Of a stretch of DNA of 64,000 bases, positions 35,669-43,116 are shown piece by piece. Position 1 is the first letter of the stretch; the number at the start of each line of letters is the position of its first letter. The notes beneath the pieces are model-generated. The model ran no database searches. It saw only the letters and a list, made by a program, of their open reading frames with translations, and had not been told where the DNA came from. The position numbers were made by a program, and so were the translations under genes. Origin of the DNA: a virus; the IMG/VR virus record IMGVR_UViG_3300021180_000005, positions 39,650 through 103,649 of that record; one strand, written 5' to 3'.

Positions 35669-36077
35669 TTGCTCCCCATTTCCTAAGATAGCTTAAAGCT
35701 AGATGCATGAACTCTGTGTTCTCTATAGAACCGAGCATCGTATTGCACCTATTGTGTAATAAACCTCTAGGTGTTGGAGGATCATTATGCTTATGGTCGG
35801 CACAAGGTGTCTCATTTTCTTCAAAAGGCTGTTTACAAAGATCACAACAATTATTCTGTATAGACTTTGCTTCTTCTATTGAGTCCGGTGTCCATCCTAT
35901 TTTATTCAGTGCTGATTTTCTAGAGCTTTTTATATGGCTGTTTCTAAATTCTACATCATTTTCATATCTATCTTTATATCGCTTTTTCTCAGTTAGTTTC
36001 AAACACTTAATGCAGGCCTTATTCTTATCTATGTTTCCCGTTGTTCTTTCGTGACCACGTTTACAATGTGTTTTCAT
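35661..36077 (-). CDS. Endonuclease VII-family homing endonuclease
   Basis: 138 residues. CKRGHERTTGN and CIKCLKL form an N-terminal zinc site; IGWTPDSIEEAKSIQNNCCD leads to the HNH core TPCADHKHNDPPTPRGLL and CNTMLGSIENTEFMHLALSYL. It overlaps the small-terminase candidate by 8 nt, and a pseudoknot leader lies upstream. Confidence 0.85.
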   Translation of the reverse strand: MKTHCKRGHERTTGNIDKNKACIKCLKLTEKKRYKDRYENDVEFRNSHIKSSRKSALNKIGWTPDSIEEAKSIQNNCCDLCKQPFEENETPCADHKHNDPPTPRGLLHNRCNTMLGSIENTEFMHLALSYLRKWGANV

Positions 36078-36083
36078 TTTACC

Positions 36084-36123
36084 TCCAATAAAGGTTGAAC
36101 CTAGAGTGTATTGGGCACTCTAG
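36084..36123 (-). promoter_or_regulatory. SD-sequestering pseudoknot, copy 5
   Basis: Minus-strand RNA: stem CCTAGAGTG/CACTCTAGG (36115-36123 with 36099-36107), loop CCCAATA (36108-36114), complementary to TATTGG (36084-36089), which continues into the GGAGG of the 35661-36077 gene. The 15-mer TGGGTAATTAGTCCA (plus strand, 36132-36146) lies upstream, as before copy 2. Confidence 0.7.
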
Positions 36124-36155
36124 GCTCTGCGTTGGGTAATTAGTCCAACGATTAT

Positions 36156-36485
36156 TTACAGCTTCTTAAACTGTGATAATGCAGCGTCAAAAATGTAAGA
36201 AGTTTTTTCTAGAGCATACTTCTTGAATAAACCTTCTATATAATCTGTATACTGTTTTGATTTTGTCTCAGTGATTTTACTTAGGCGTTGAATCTCTAGC
36301 TGGGCCTTTAGATATTCTAATTCTGCCTCTCGCAAAAAGAGCTTTTCTTCCGCCGTGATGTTTACCAGAGCAGCCTTAACAGCTTCCTCGGCTTTAACAA
36401 CTTCACCTTCGATTTTTTCAACTACAGACTTTGCTTCTGTCTCAACTGTTTTAACTACGTTTTCAACTGCTGTTTCTACGCTCAT
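36156..36485 (-). CDS. Helical charged protein, unknown
   Basis: 109 residues from the ATG at 36485 (ACTCAGGAGAACTCAGAT upstream). Val/Glu/Lys heptads in the first half (VVKTVETEAKSVVEKIEGEV) and a long helix after (REAELEYLKAQLEIQRLSKI) suggest a coiled coil. It starts the run leading into the terminase genes, after the SprT-like gene. No family recognised. Confidence 0.55.
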   Translation of the reverse strand: MSVETAVENVVKTVETEAKSVVEKIEGEVVKAEEAVKAALVNITAEEKLFLREAELEYLKAQLEIQRLSKITETKSKQYTDYIEGLFKKYALEKTSYIFDAALSQFKKL

Positions 36486-36511
36486 ATCTGAGTTCTCCTG
36501 AGTTTTATTTA

Positions 36512-36847
36512 TTACCAAACATCAACGAACGCTCCTGCATTTGCTAGGCGTTTCATTTCTTCCTGAAAAACTTCCCCATGATCTGCTCTGGGTTTTGATA
36601 CATGTACCATTTCATGCAACAGGTCGGCAACTACATAACGCATAGATTTTACCTTGGTTCTCTGAATCAAAACAACCGGAGGTTTATCTGCATAAAAATA
36701 TGTAGATGCGCAGTTGCTTTTTTCTGGACTCTTGCTCTTGCCTATTCTACGCACGAAAAATAATTTGGTACCAACAGGCAGTTCGTTGCTAAAGTACTTC
36801 TCGTTATAAATATTATATAAACCTTTTAAATAAGACGAAGCACGCAT
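36512..36847 (-). CDS. SprT-like zinc metalloprotease
   Basis: 111 residues from the ATG at 36847 (GGAG eight nt upstream). The zinc motif is LLHEMVHVSKPRADHGEVF: HEMVH (H78, E79, H82) with a third ligand His (H90), as in the SprT/Spartan family. A preceding beta-rich region contains VVLIQRTKVKSMRY. Spartan-type proteases cut DNA-protein crosslinks; phage versions are small and of uncertain function. A minus-strand terminator lies just upstream (36930-36963), so it probably has its own promoter in the short gap. Confidence 0.75.
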   Translation of the reverse strand: MRASSYLKGLYNIYNEKYFSNELPVGTKLFFVRRIGKSKSPEKSNCASTYFYADKPPVVLIQRTKVKSMRYVVADLLHEMVHVSKPRADHGEVFQEEMKRLANAGAFVDVW

Positions 36848-36929
36848 ATTTACTACTCCTATGCTCACCGCGTTCGCTTTCGAGCAATATGGAGCGAGGC
36901 ATAATGCTACGCGGCCTCTGCGCATATAA

Positions 36930-36963
36930 ACGACAAAACCTCACCCGGATTAAAGGTGAGGTC
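36930..36963 (-). terminator. Intrinsic terminator
   Basis: On the minus strand CCTCACC and GGTGAGG (36939-36945 and 36955-36961) form a stem with a 9-nt loop, followed by TTTTGTCGTTT. It ends transcripts coming from the 37.0-38.7 kb minus-strand genes before the SprT-like gene. Confidence 0.75.
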
Positions 36964-37028
36964 TATTTATTTCTTAAAATGTCCCGCTGTCAGCGTCAAA
37001 TGACGGCTTACAAACTTTAGGGAGCGGG

Positions 37029-37280
37029 TTATTCCCTTACGTATCCAGTTGGCCGTAGCGGGATACTTGCGCCTTTGTCCGCTGGTACTTGGCAAGCCAT
37101 CCACGGACGAGCAGAAGAAGGGATGATCACTCCCAAAACATCTGCAATGCCCACGTTCCGCCACGCCTTGCGTGAATCGTGTGGGACTTTCGACAGAGGA
37201 CTGCCGTCCTTCATTGTCGAATCTTTACAAATTGTTGTGCGATTTTTGTAAGTGTCGCCCTTAAACGCCAAGCGCTCCAC
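37029..37280 (-). CDS. Uncertain short ORF between endonuclease remnant and terminator
   Basis: 83 codons from a GTG start two nt after the preceding stop, no clear ribosome binding site. It has a Lys/Arg/Asp-rich N-terminus and VGIADVLGVIIPSS in the middle. The other frame (36967-37164) has an equally protein-like end (YPATANWIRKGITRSLKF), so this may be one frameshifted gene. Treat as tentative. Confidence 0.3.
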   Translation of the reverse strand: MERLAFKGDTYKNRTTICKDSTMKDGSPLSKVPHDSRKAWRNVGIADVLGVIIPSSARPWMACQVPADKGASIPLRPTGYVRE

Positions 37281-37281
37281 G

Positions 37282-37479
37282 TTAATAAATTCTATACCCG
37301 TTTTTCTTAGCCTGTTCTAATTCTACTACACATTCATCTCTGACTTCTGCGGAAATATGTTGTGTAGTTGCGAATTCTATTAAATCAGACATTCTTTGAT
37401 CGAACTTCTCAAGACTGCTCTCATTTACCGCTTTCAACAAGAAAAGCGGTTCGTCATCTTGTGGAATATCGTTACTCAT
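37282..37479 (-). CDS. Small acidic protein, unknown
   Basis: 65 residues from the ATG at 37479, which overlaps the broken endonuclease gene by 8 nt. Acidic N-terminus (SNDIPQDDEPLFLLKAV), helical remainder (EKFDQRMSDLIEFATTQ, DECVVELEQAKKNG). No family recognised. Confidence 0.5.
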   Translation of the reverse strand: MSNDIPQDDEPLFLLKAVNESSLEKFDQRMSDLIEFATTQHISAEVRDECVVELEQAKKNGYRIY

Positions 37480-37987
37480 GTTGGGCACTTTCTTGCTGAG
37501 CCAACTTTTCATTTGTTAACGCAAAATCTTTGTAGTATTTTAAAGCTGCAATGTCGTATGCAGTAACAGCTAATTCCTGAGTATCAAAATACCCTAAATG
37601 TACTTCTTTATTATTTATATGTATGCGCGATCTCCACTTTTCATGAGACTTACTCCACGATACACCTTTATACTTTTGTTTAGCTTTTCTGTTGTAAGAA
37701 TTCTGCTGTCCTGTAGCCGAACGCAAATTGTGGCGCTGACAATTAAGACCATTCCTGTCTTCATGGTCTACTTCGGGTTTTTGCCCACCGGGAAGTCATA
37801 AAATAAAACGATGTAAAGATTGAACTCCTTGTTTTCCTCCTACTCTTGGAGTACTACGCTGAGCATACACAGTGTTCTTCCTTACAGAAGCAAACCATCT
37901 ATACTGTACCGCACGTTCAAAATCTTCGTCATCGACTAAAGCTACATAACCTTGTGTTAATTCAATTGTTTTCATACTAACCTCCAC
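37472..37987 (-). pseudogene. HNH-AP2 homing endonuclease interrupted by an in-frame TGA
   Basis: The frame from 37987 reads IELTQGYVALVDDEDFERA, YRWFASVRKNTVYAQRS and LHRFIL, then TGA (37798-37796), then in the same frame LPGGQKPEVDHEDRNGLN, an LRSATGQQN core and the AP2 domain YKGVSWSKSHEKWRSRI with HLGYFDTQELAVTAYD. Relatives read a Gly codon where TGA stands (HRFILG), so one GGA to TGA change would explain it. It is probably a recent nonsense mutation; readthrough or separate expression of the two parts cannot be excluded. A pseudoknot leader precedes it. Confidence 0.8.
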
Positions 37988-38022
37988 GAAAGGTTGAGGG
38001 CGGTATTCGTGGTACCGCCCTC
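37984..38022 (-). promoter_or_regulatory. SD-sequestering pseudoknot, copy 6
   Basis: Minus-strand RNA: stem GAGGGCGGTA/TACCGCCCTC (38013-38022 with 37996-38005), loop CCACGAA (38006-38012), complementary to TTCGTGG (37984-37990), which overlaps GGAGG just before the ATG of the HNH-AP2 pseudogene. The element is intact although the gene is not. Confidence 0.75.
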
Positions 38023-38299
38023 AGTGTTGCATCTCAACTATGAGTCTTACGACTTTTGATTTGCTGCTCACTGTCTATTGTGCAAACTTTTCACTGCTCA
38101 GGTGGTGTGCCTGATTGTCCTCCAACAAAGGAGGGATGTCATAAAGTCTGGGTGAGACGAGGCGGCAGTTTCGCCGCCTGCTGTACAGCTACGCCTCAGT
38201 CTCTTAGCGCCGGGGCTACAACTCCCAAAGGAGAATAAAGGAGGAACCCCGGCGTTTGCTATCTTCGGCGTTGCGCCGTATGTTGCGGTAAAGAGTTCG
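38023..38299. other. Hairpin-dense intergenic region, no gene seen
   Basis: Between two endonuclease units. It holds perfect or near-perfect hairpins: CCTCC/GGAGG near 38120-38135, GGCGGC/GCCGCC at 38161-38178, and CGCCGGGG/CCCCGGCG (38208-38215 with 38247-38254) enclosing AAAGGAG-type sequences. No open frame looks genuine. Structured RNA or remnants of a mobile element are possible. Confidence 0.4.
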
Positions 38300-38650
38300 T
38301 TATTTATATTTCAATATGTAAGCAGCTGCTTGCAGCAGCATTTGGGGACTATCTTGAAATAGTCCAAGTCCTCTATTGCAATTGGAACACAAAATTCCTC
38401 TTGGCTTAGGAGGTTCAGTGTGCTCGTGATCGGCGCACGTTTTATTACTGTCTAAACCCTTGTTGTTGTGCAAAGGTTTTTCACAGATGGCACATACGCC
38501 TTTTTGCTCATTGAACTTTTCGTTGAATTTATCTCCACTCCAACCTTTTGCTTTCAATCTTCTCTCGCGCTCATCTACAGCACAGTGCTTGCGCAGTTGA
38601 TGGTTGTGTGGGTCTTGTTTGCCCAGTTTGGGCCAACCTACTTCTTTCAT
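38300..38650 (-). CDS. Endonuclease VII-family homing endonuclease
   Basis: 116 residues. KFNEQKGVCAICEKPLHN, CADHEHTEPPKPRGILCSNC and NRGLGLFQDSPQMLLQAAAY form a complete endonuclease VII-type HNH domain. It is the first gene of the minus-strand block, with its own consensus promoter (38735-38762) and a pseudoknot leader (38660-38694). Confidence 0.85.
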   Translation of the reverse strand: MKEVGWPKLGKQDPHNHQLRKHCAVDERERRLKAKGWSGDKFNEKFNEQKGVCAICEKPLHNNKGLDSNKTCADHEHTEPPKPRGILCSNCNRGLGLFQDSPQMLLQAAAYILKYK

Positions 38651-38659
38651 CTTGTCCTT

Positions 38660-38694
38660 CCCTAAAAGGTAAGCCTAGTCTTTAGGGCGACTAG
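38660..38694 (-). promoter_or_regulatory. SD-sequestering pseudoknot, copy 7
   Basis: Minus-strand RNA: stem CTAGTC/GACTAG (38689-38694 with 38675-38680), loop GCCCTAAA (38681-38688), complementary to TTTAGGG (38660-38666), which abuts AAGGACAAG before the ATG at 38650. Shortest stem of the set. Confidence 0.65.
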
Positions 38695-38734
38695 TCCGAG
38701 ATGTGGAATGCACACACTTTCTCTCAGTGTTAAT

Positions 38735-38762
38735 AGTATACCACGGAATTCACCAATGTCAA
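38735..38762 (-). promoter_or_regulatory. Sigma70-type promoter, leftward
   Basis: Minus strand: TTGACA (38757-38762), 16-bp spacer, TATACT (38735-38740). Reads into the pseudoknot leader and endonuclease gene at 38300-38650 and possibly the whole minus-strand block. Confidence 0.75.
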
Positions 38763-38782
38763 GTAAATAAATCTTTAATAAC

Positions 38783-38798
38783 TACGAAATTTTTCGTA
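38783..38798. repeat. Inverted repeat between divergent promoters
   Basis: TACGAAA and TTTCGTA flank a 2-nt centre (38783-38798) between the leftward promoter (38735-38762) and the rightward one (38874-38902). A dimeric repressor operator is a reasonable guess. Confidence 0.4.
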
Positions 38799-38873
38799 CT
38801 ACGTTTGTTTTCAGTGCTGTAGAACCCGCATCGTTTGTGTAAGTTGTTGATTTATATGGCAACATTTAGCGAT

Positions 38874-38902
38874 TTGACATTTAAAACTTCATATGATATT
38901 CT
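38874..38902 (+). promoter_or_regulatory. Sigma70-type promoter, rightward (early block)
   Basis: TTGACA (38874-38879), 17-bp spacer, TATTCT (38897-38902). It is the only strong plus-strand promoter before the DNA polymerase operon and drives 39037 onward. Confidence 0.75.
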
Positions 38903-38947
38903 AATCTTGTCCTTCTCCCGGCAATACTACACATATACCTATATGTA

Positions 38948-38997
38948 GGTAACATAGACTATAAGTTACCATTTATAATCAATAACATTGAGTTACC
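38948..38997. repeat. Repeated GTTACC elements, candidate operators
   Basis: GGTAAC at 38948-38953, GTTACC at 38965-38970 and AGTTACCAT again at 38991-38999 lie downstream of the rightward promoter. The first is inverted relative to the others. GTTACC also occurs at 44773-44778 and twice as GGTTACC between about 45788 and 45818. Confidence 0.4.
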
Positions 38998-39036
38998 ATA
39001 GTCATTCCAAGTTGTTGAAAAGAAAGAACTATAATT

Positions 39037-39279
39037 ATGAAAGAATCAGCTAAAGCTAGGCGGGCTCGTAGCAAGCTGCGGCAGGCCCTATACCTTAAGC
39101 TGAACGTCTGGATCCAGCGCGAGAAAGACATGGAAGTTGCGGTGACCCTGCGGCACCCCGGCGTACCTGAGAAGTTGGAATTTATCCGACAGGAACGAGC
39201 GAAGCTAGAAAAGGAGCTACAGATACTCGATAGGGGCTTCAAGAGACAAAGAGCATGGAGCCAAGGAAAAGTTGGATAG
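39037..39279 (+). CDS. Small basic helical protein, first early gene
   Basis: 80 residues, very basic N-terminus (KESAKARRARSKLRQALYLK) and a helical C-terminal half (KLEFIRQERAKLEKELQIL). It is the first gene after the rightward promoter, preceding the polymerase by 66 nt. Nucleic-acid binding or a host-takeover function is plausible; no family recognised. Confidence 0.55.
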   Translation: MKESAKARRARSKLRQALYLKLNVWIQREKDMEVAVTLRHPGVPEKLEFIRQERAKLEKELQILDRGFKRQRAWSQGKVG

Positions 39280-39345
39280 TCAACGTTACCCACTGACTGG
39301 GGAACGTCCCACCTGAGGTAAAATCAAGGAGCGTATAATAGAAGC

Positions 39346-41823
39346 ATGCCAGAGATTGTGCAACAATTGCGGCCTTTAAACTTGGCCGAGTTACAACCTA
39401 GTTTAAAGCCTATTTTAATTACCGATGATGCTGGGCTTCTGCTGCTGAAAGATTATATCGCACGGAAAAGAGCCAAGGAAGACTTCGTACTTTGTTTGGA
39501 TACAGAAACAAACATATGCGATGATTTTTGGTTTCGTCGTGCACGGACGATTCAGCTAGGAGACCGTGATGAGCAATATGTAATTGATCTACTAGCGTTC
39601 GCTGGATCGAAAGAAAGACTAATTGCTACGCAAGGAGAGTACGGGATAAACAGTGAAGGAGTCTATGACAAGGTCATAGATATCCTAAAACCTATACTGT
39701 GTAGCAGAGAGTTTCTAAAAGTGGGGCAGAACCTTTCATTCGAATACACAATATGGTGGTGGAACTTTGGCCTGCGTATATGGAACCTGTACAGCACCGA
39801 TATGGCAGAGCGTGTCATTCAGGCCGGGACAATATCACTCAAACGCATGGCCGAGTTCTCCATGGCATCTATTGCCGCGCGACACTTCGGCTTGTTGATC
39901 GACAAGAGTGAACAGGAAGGATTCGATCTAGAAACACCTCTTACTCAGAAGCAGATAGATTACGCCGCGCTAGACGTACGCTTTCCACTTGCTATGCGGC
40001 AGGCTCAGGTCAACATTATGACTGCCGACCAATTACTGACCACATCACAAATTGAAAATGATGCCATAGGTACATTTACAGATATGCATCTCAATGGTCA
40101 GAACTTAGATGATGATCGTTGGAAGGAGCGCATCGCTCACGTCATTGAGAGACGTGTTGGTGAACTGAAGATTCTAGATGAAGGCTTCATGCCTATCGTA
40201 GGTCATAAGAACAAGCAGATTGATGAAGTGGAGATTGAAAAACGATATAAACATTGGCAGGAAGATTTTCAACTACCGACTCAGGTTGAGATTGACCTAG
40301 CCTCGCGAAAGAGAGAAGAGAAGGACAAGACTAAGAAAGCGGAACTTGCAGCGCAGTTGAAGGCTGCGGAGAAGAAACGTGCGGAAGAAAAAGCTGCTGC
40401 ACGCAAAGCACACTCAGAGCTTAGCAAGCTTCGTACTGAGTGGAAAAATAAGGTGGCAGATTGCGAAGGCGAAGCCTATATCAACTATGACTCGCGCGAC
40501 CAGCTGCTGTCGGCTCTGCAACAGCTGCCGGGTATGAGGATCATTAAGGACACCACAGACGATACTCTTCTGCGGTTCAATGATCGTCCCCTTATTCAAA
40601 CACTGAGGAAGTTCAAGAAAGGCAAGAAGGATACTGGTACGTATGGGCTGCAGTGGACTCAACGGTGGATAACCAAGCCTCTTGCAAAAGAAGGATGGCG
40701 TCACCCAGTAGATGGGAGATTGCATTGTGTGTTTTCTCAATTAGAAGCAGAAACAGGTAGAACTTCTTCTAGTAAACCTAACGCACAGAATCTTCCTAAA
40801 GACGATGAAGTGCGTTCTTGTTTTATTGCTAGCCTTCCAGATAAAGACGAGCCAGATGGTTATAGCATAGTAACAGTAGACATGGAAGGTTGTGAGCTTA
40901 GAATCATAGCCGAATTAGCAAACGCTCAATCATGGATAACGGCATTTTCAAAAGGACAAGATGTACACTCTGTGTCTACAGAGATTCTGTACCCTGAAAA
41001 ATGGCCTTCTTTGAAAGAAGAAGGCTGTGCATATTACATCCTCAATGAGCAAGGAGAACCACAACGTAAGAAATGTAAATGCAAAGGCCATGTAGAGCTT
41101 CGTAATAATACTAAAGCAACCAACTTTCTTCTTGCATACGGAGGAGGTCCTGACGCTTTGGCTGATGCTTTGGATGTAACAGTAGATACTGCTAAAGAAT
41201 TAATGCGCTTGCACGAATCTAGGTTTCCCGATATTTGGTCTTACTTAGAACGCAGCGGTAAATTAGCTAAATCTATGCGAGAGGCTAGGGATATGTTTGG
41301 GCGTCGTAGGTCATTCCCTGTTCCTACTAGAGAGATGGCAAGACAATGGTGGATTTCTGAAAAAGAAGAAACCTTAGAATTGTCAGAACCAGAAAAAGAA
41401 GCAAGTATATTCAGGTTCAAATCTACTAACCTACGAGAGCCTAACAAAGAAGAACTACGTTCTCTTACACACAGAAGCCCTACAGAAAAAGAAATTGATA
41501 GAGCTATATATTCTCTGAATGGAAGTGTAGAGCGACGTGGTAAGAACCATTGTATTCAAGGAACAAATGCTTCTCTAATTAAACGCGCTATGGGAAGCGG
41601 ATTCGATGTCAACGGAAAACCATACCTCTGGCATCAGCTTCCACAGTATAAAGCAAAAATAGTTAATATGGTCCATGACGAGTTAGTACTTGAGTGTCCT
41701 AAACGTTTTGGACAAGCCGTCGCTGATTTAGTAGCAGATGCTTTTGCTAGAGCCGCAGCAGAAGTGATGCATAAAGTGAAGATGACTGCGGACTATCACA
41801 TTGCGGATCGGTGGATGAAATGA
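39346..41823 (+). CDS. Family A DNA polymerase with 3'-5' exonuclease domain
   Basis: 825 residues. N-terminal DnaQ-like exonuclease: CLDTETNICDDFW (D52, E54), FLKVGQNLSFEYTIWW and DYAALDVRFPL. A Lys/Glu-rich helical insertion lies around 320-365. Polymerase domain: motif A TVDMEGCELRIIAE (D512), motif B RNNTKATNFLLAYGGG (R586, K590), motif C NMVHDELVLE (H777, D778, E779). Motif A lacks the usual SQIELR spelling (EGCELR here). It is the phage replicase; the next gene starts inside its stop codon (ATGA). Confidence 0.92.
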   Translation: MPEIVQQLRPLNLAELQPSLKPILITDDAGLLLLKDYIARKRAKEDFVLCLDTETNICDDFWFRRARTIQLGDRDEQYVIDLLAFAGSKERLIATQGEYGINSEGVYDKVIDILKPILCSREFLKVGQNLSFEYTIWWWNFGLRIWNLYSTDMAERVIQAGTISLKRMAEFSMASIAARHFGLLIDKSEQEGFDLETPLTQKQIDYAALDVRFPLAMRQAQVNIMTADQLLTTSQIENDAIGTFTDMHLNGQNLDDDRWKERIAHVIERRVGELKILDEGFMPIVGHKNKQIDEVEIEKRYKHWQEDFQLPTQVEIDLASRKREEKDKTKKAELAAQLKAAEKKRAEEKAAARKAHSELSKLRTEWKNKVADCEGEAYINYDSRDQLLSALQQLPGMRIIKDTTDDTLLRFNDRPLIQTLRKFKKGKKDTGTYGLQWTQRWITKPLAKEGWRHPVDGRLHCVFSQLEAETGRTSSSKPNAQNLPKDDEVRSCFIASLPDKDEPDGYSIVTVDMEGCELRIIAELANAQSWITAFSKGQDVHSVSTEILYPEKWPSLKEEGCAYYILNEQGEPQRKKCKCKGHVELRNNTKATNFLLAYGGGPDALADALDVTVDTAKELMRLHESRFPDIWSYLERSGKLAKSMREARDMFGRRRSFPVPTREMARQWWISEKEETLELSEPEKEASIFRFKSTNLREPNKEELRSLTHRSPTEKEIDRAIYSLNGSVERRGKNHCIQGTNASLIKRAMGSGFDVNGKPYLWHQLPQYKAKIVNMVHDELVLECPKRFGQAVADLVADAFARAAAEVMHKVKMTADYHIADRWMK

Positions 41824-42325
41824 TTAAAGTTGGAGATGTTCTTAGGAATTGGACTATTATAGGTAAAGGCAAATACCCAGATGGTCACCCTAAATGGAGG
41901 TGCCAGTGCGCATGTGGAAGAATAGCAGACATGTCTACATCGAACCTTTACAGAGGAAAAACAAATACCTGTGTAGGCTGCTACTCTACTTATAATCAAT
42001 TGCATCCTTATGAAGCTCTGTATAATCTGTTATGCAGAGCTTCTAAAGGAAGGGCAGAGGTTGTTATTTCCTATGAAGAATATTTGGAGTTCGTAGGTTT
42101 GAATTGTCATTACTGCGATGAAAAATTACATGGATACCTCACATCAACATTAAGAAAAATGTAAGAGGTTCGGCATATAATTTAGATCGCAAGGATAATT
42201 CTATTGGGTACGCAAAAGAAAACTGTGTAGTCTGTTGTAAGCGTTGCAATCGGATAAAGTCAGACCATCTGACTTACGAACAAATGCTACAGATTGGAGC
42301 ACTGATAAAATCATGGCGTACCTAA
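41820..42325 (+). pseudogene. HNH-type endonuclease broken by a 1-nt frameshift
   Basis: From ATG 41820 (overlapping the polymerase stop) the frame reads a zinc-ribbon module (GKYPDGHPKWRCQCACG, TNTCVGCYST) and GLNCHYCDEKL, then stops at 42164. In another frame the protein continues without interruption from 42131: WIPHINIKKNVRGSAYNLDR, KDNSIGYAKENCVVCCKRCN, ending at 42325. Adding one A to the A-run at 42121-42125 restores one gene, similar to the intact 17993-18577 endonuclease. A real mutation or a sequencing error. Confidence 0.75.
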
Positions 42326-42510
42326 ATTGTCCTTATTGTCCATCCCAAAGTTATCCTACAAATAAGCTAAACCTTTGGCTGACAGGTATGAAGGTTGAAA
42401 TTCCTTTGATGGAGTTTAAGTGTACATTACGGCATACACATTACGTCATAACAGAGCACAAGGAGGAGATCAATGGAGTTCGAAGTATTCAAGAAATACA
42501 AGGGAGATAA
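42313..42510 (+). CDS. Small zinc-finger-like protein
   Basis: 65 residues from the ATG at 42313, inside the end of the broken endonuclease gene. It starts MAYLNCPYCPSQSYPTNKLN with a CPYC knuckle and has CTLRHTHYV further on as possible second half. The end overlaps the MazG-like gene by 38 nt. No family recognised. Confidence 0.5.
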   Translation: MAYLNCPYCPSQSYPTNKLNLWLTGMKVEIPLMEFKCTLRHTHYVITEHKEEINGVRSIQEIQGR

Positions 42511-42889
42511 AGAACCAGCCTCAGGAGATTTCATTAGGTCAGCTATAAATGCCCTGTCTGATGTCTGCCGCTTTGAGGCTGATCGATGGTACTATGATCT
42601 TGAAACTGGACAACCTAAGAAGCTTAACGTTGGAGAACGCTTTGCACTGATGCATAGTGAACTCTCAGAAGCTTTCGAGGGATGGCGCAAGAACAAACAG
42701 GACGATCATTTGCCTCATCGTAAATCTTTGGAAGTTGAATTAGCAGACGCAATGATTCGTATTCTAGACTTCGCTGGAGAGAATGATCTAAACTTAGGTG
42801 GAGCATTCGTAGAGAAATTGGTATACAACCGTGAGCGAGAAGATCACACATCGGCTGCGCGACAGCGGTCAGACGGGAAGAAATGCTAA
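42473..42889 (+). CDS. MazG-like nucleotide pyrophosphohydrolase
   Basis: 138 residues. The all-alpha NTP pyrophosphatase signature is present: LMHSELSEAFEGWRKNK (E63, E66) and LEVELADAMIRILDFAG (E89, D92), the paired Exx(E/D) metal motifs. Phage MazG-like enzymes hydrolyse nucleotides and have been linked to nucleotide recycling or lowering ppGpp. RBS AAGGAGGAG precedes the ATG; it overlaps both neighbours. Confidence 0.85.
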   Translation: MEFEVFKKYKGDKEPASGDFIRSAINALSDVCRFEADRWYYDLETGQPKKLNVGERFALMHSELSEAFEGWRKNKQDDHLPHRKSLEVELADAMIRILDFAGENDLNLGGAFVEKLVYNREREDHTSAARQRSDGKKC

Positions 42890-43116
42890 TGGAAATAGAA
42901 AAGTTTCTTGAATGGAGAAGAATTGATGACCCGTGTCTTATGTGTAGTGGTTCTGGTTATGTTATTTACGGGAGCACTTCTACATACTGGGGTGGTATAG
43001 GTGGAGCAGCTATGACTAAAGGGGTGTGTAATAAGTGCTGGGGGTCAGGAGATAGGAACGTAACATGGCCTTCCCATAAAACCTTCTATGAGATTAAAAG
43101 GAAATTAAAAGAATGA
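42883..43116 (+). CDS. Zinc-binding (DnaJ-type CxxCxGxG) small protein
   Basis: 77 residues. CLMCSGSGYVIYG and CNKCWGSGDRNV are paired CxxCxGxG knuckles as in the DnaJ central domain, spaced to form one zinc site. It overlaps its neighbours by 4-7 nt in the replication operon. Function unknown; a partner-binding role is likely. Confidence 0.6.
   Translation: MLMEIEKFLEWRRIDDPCLMCSGSGYVIYGSTSTYWGGIGGAAMTKGVCNKCWGSGDRNVTWPSHKTFYEIKRKLKE

Noticed and set aside
18585-38694. Leaders as preQ1 riboswitches
   Set aside because: The topology is similar, but the A-rich tail and the conserved C-rich loop of preQ1-I are missing, and the linked genes are endonucleases.
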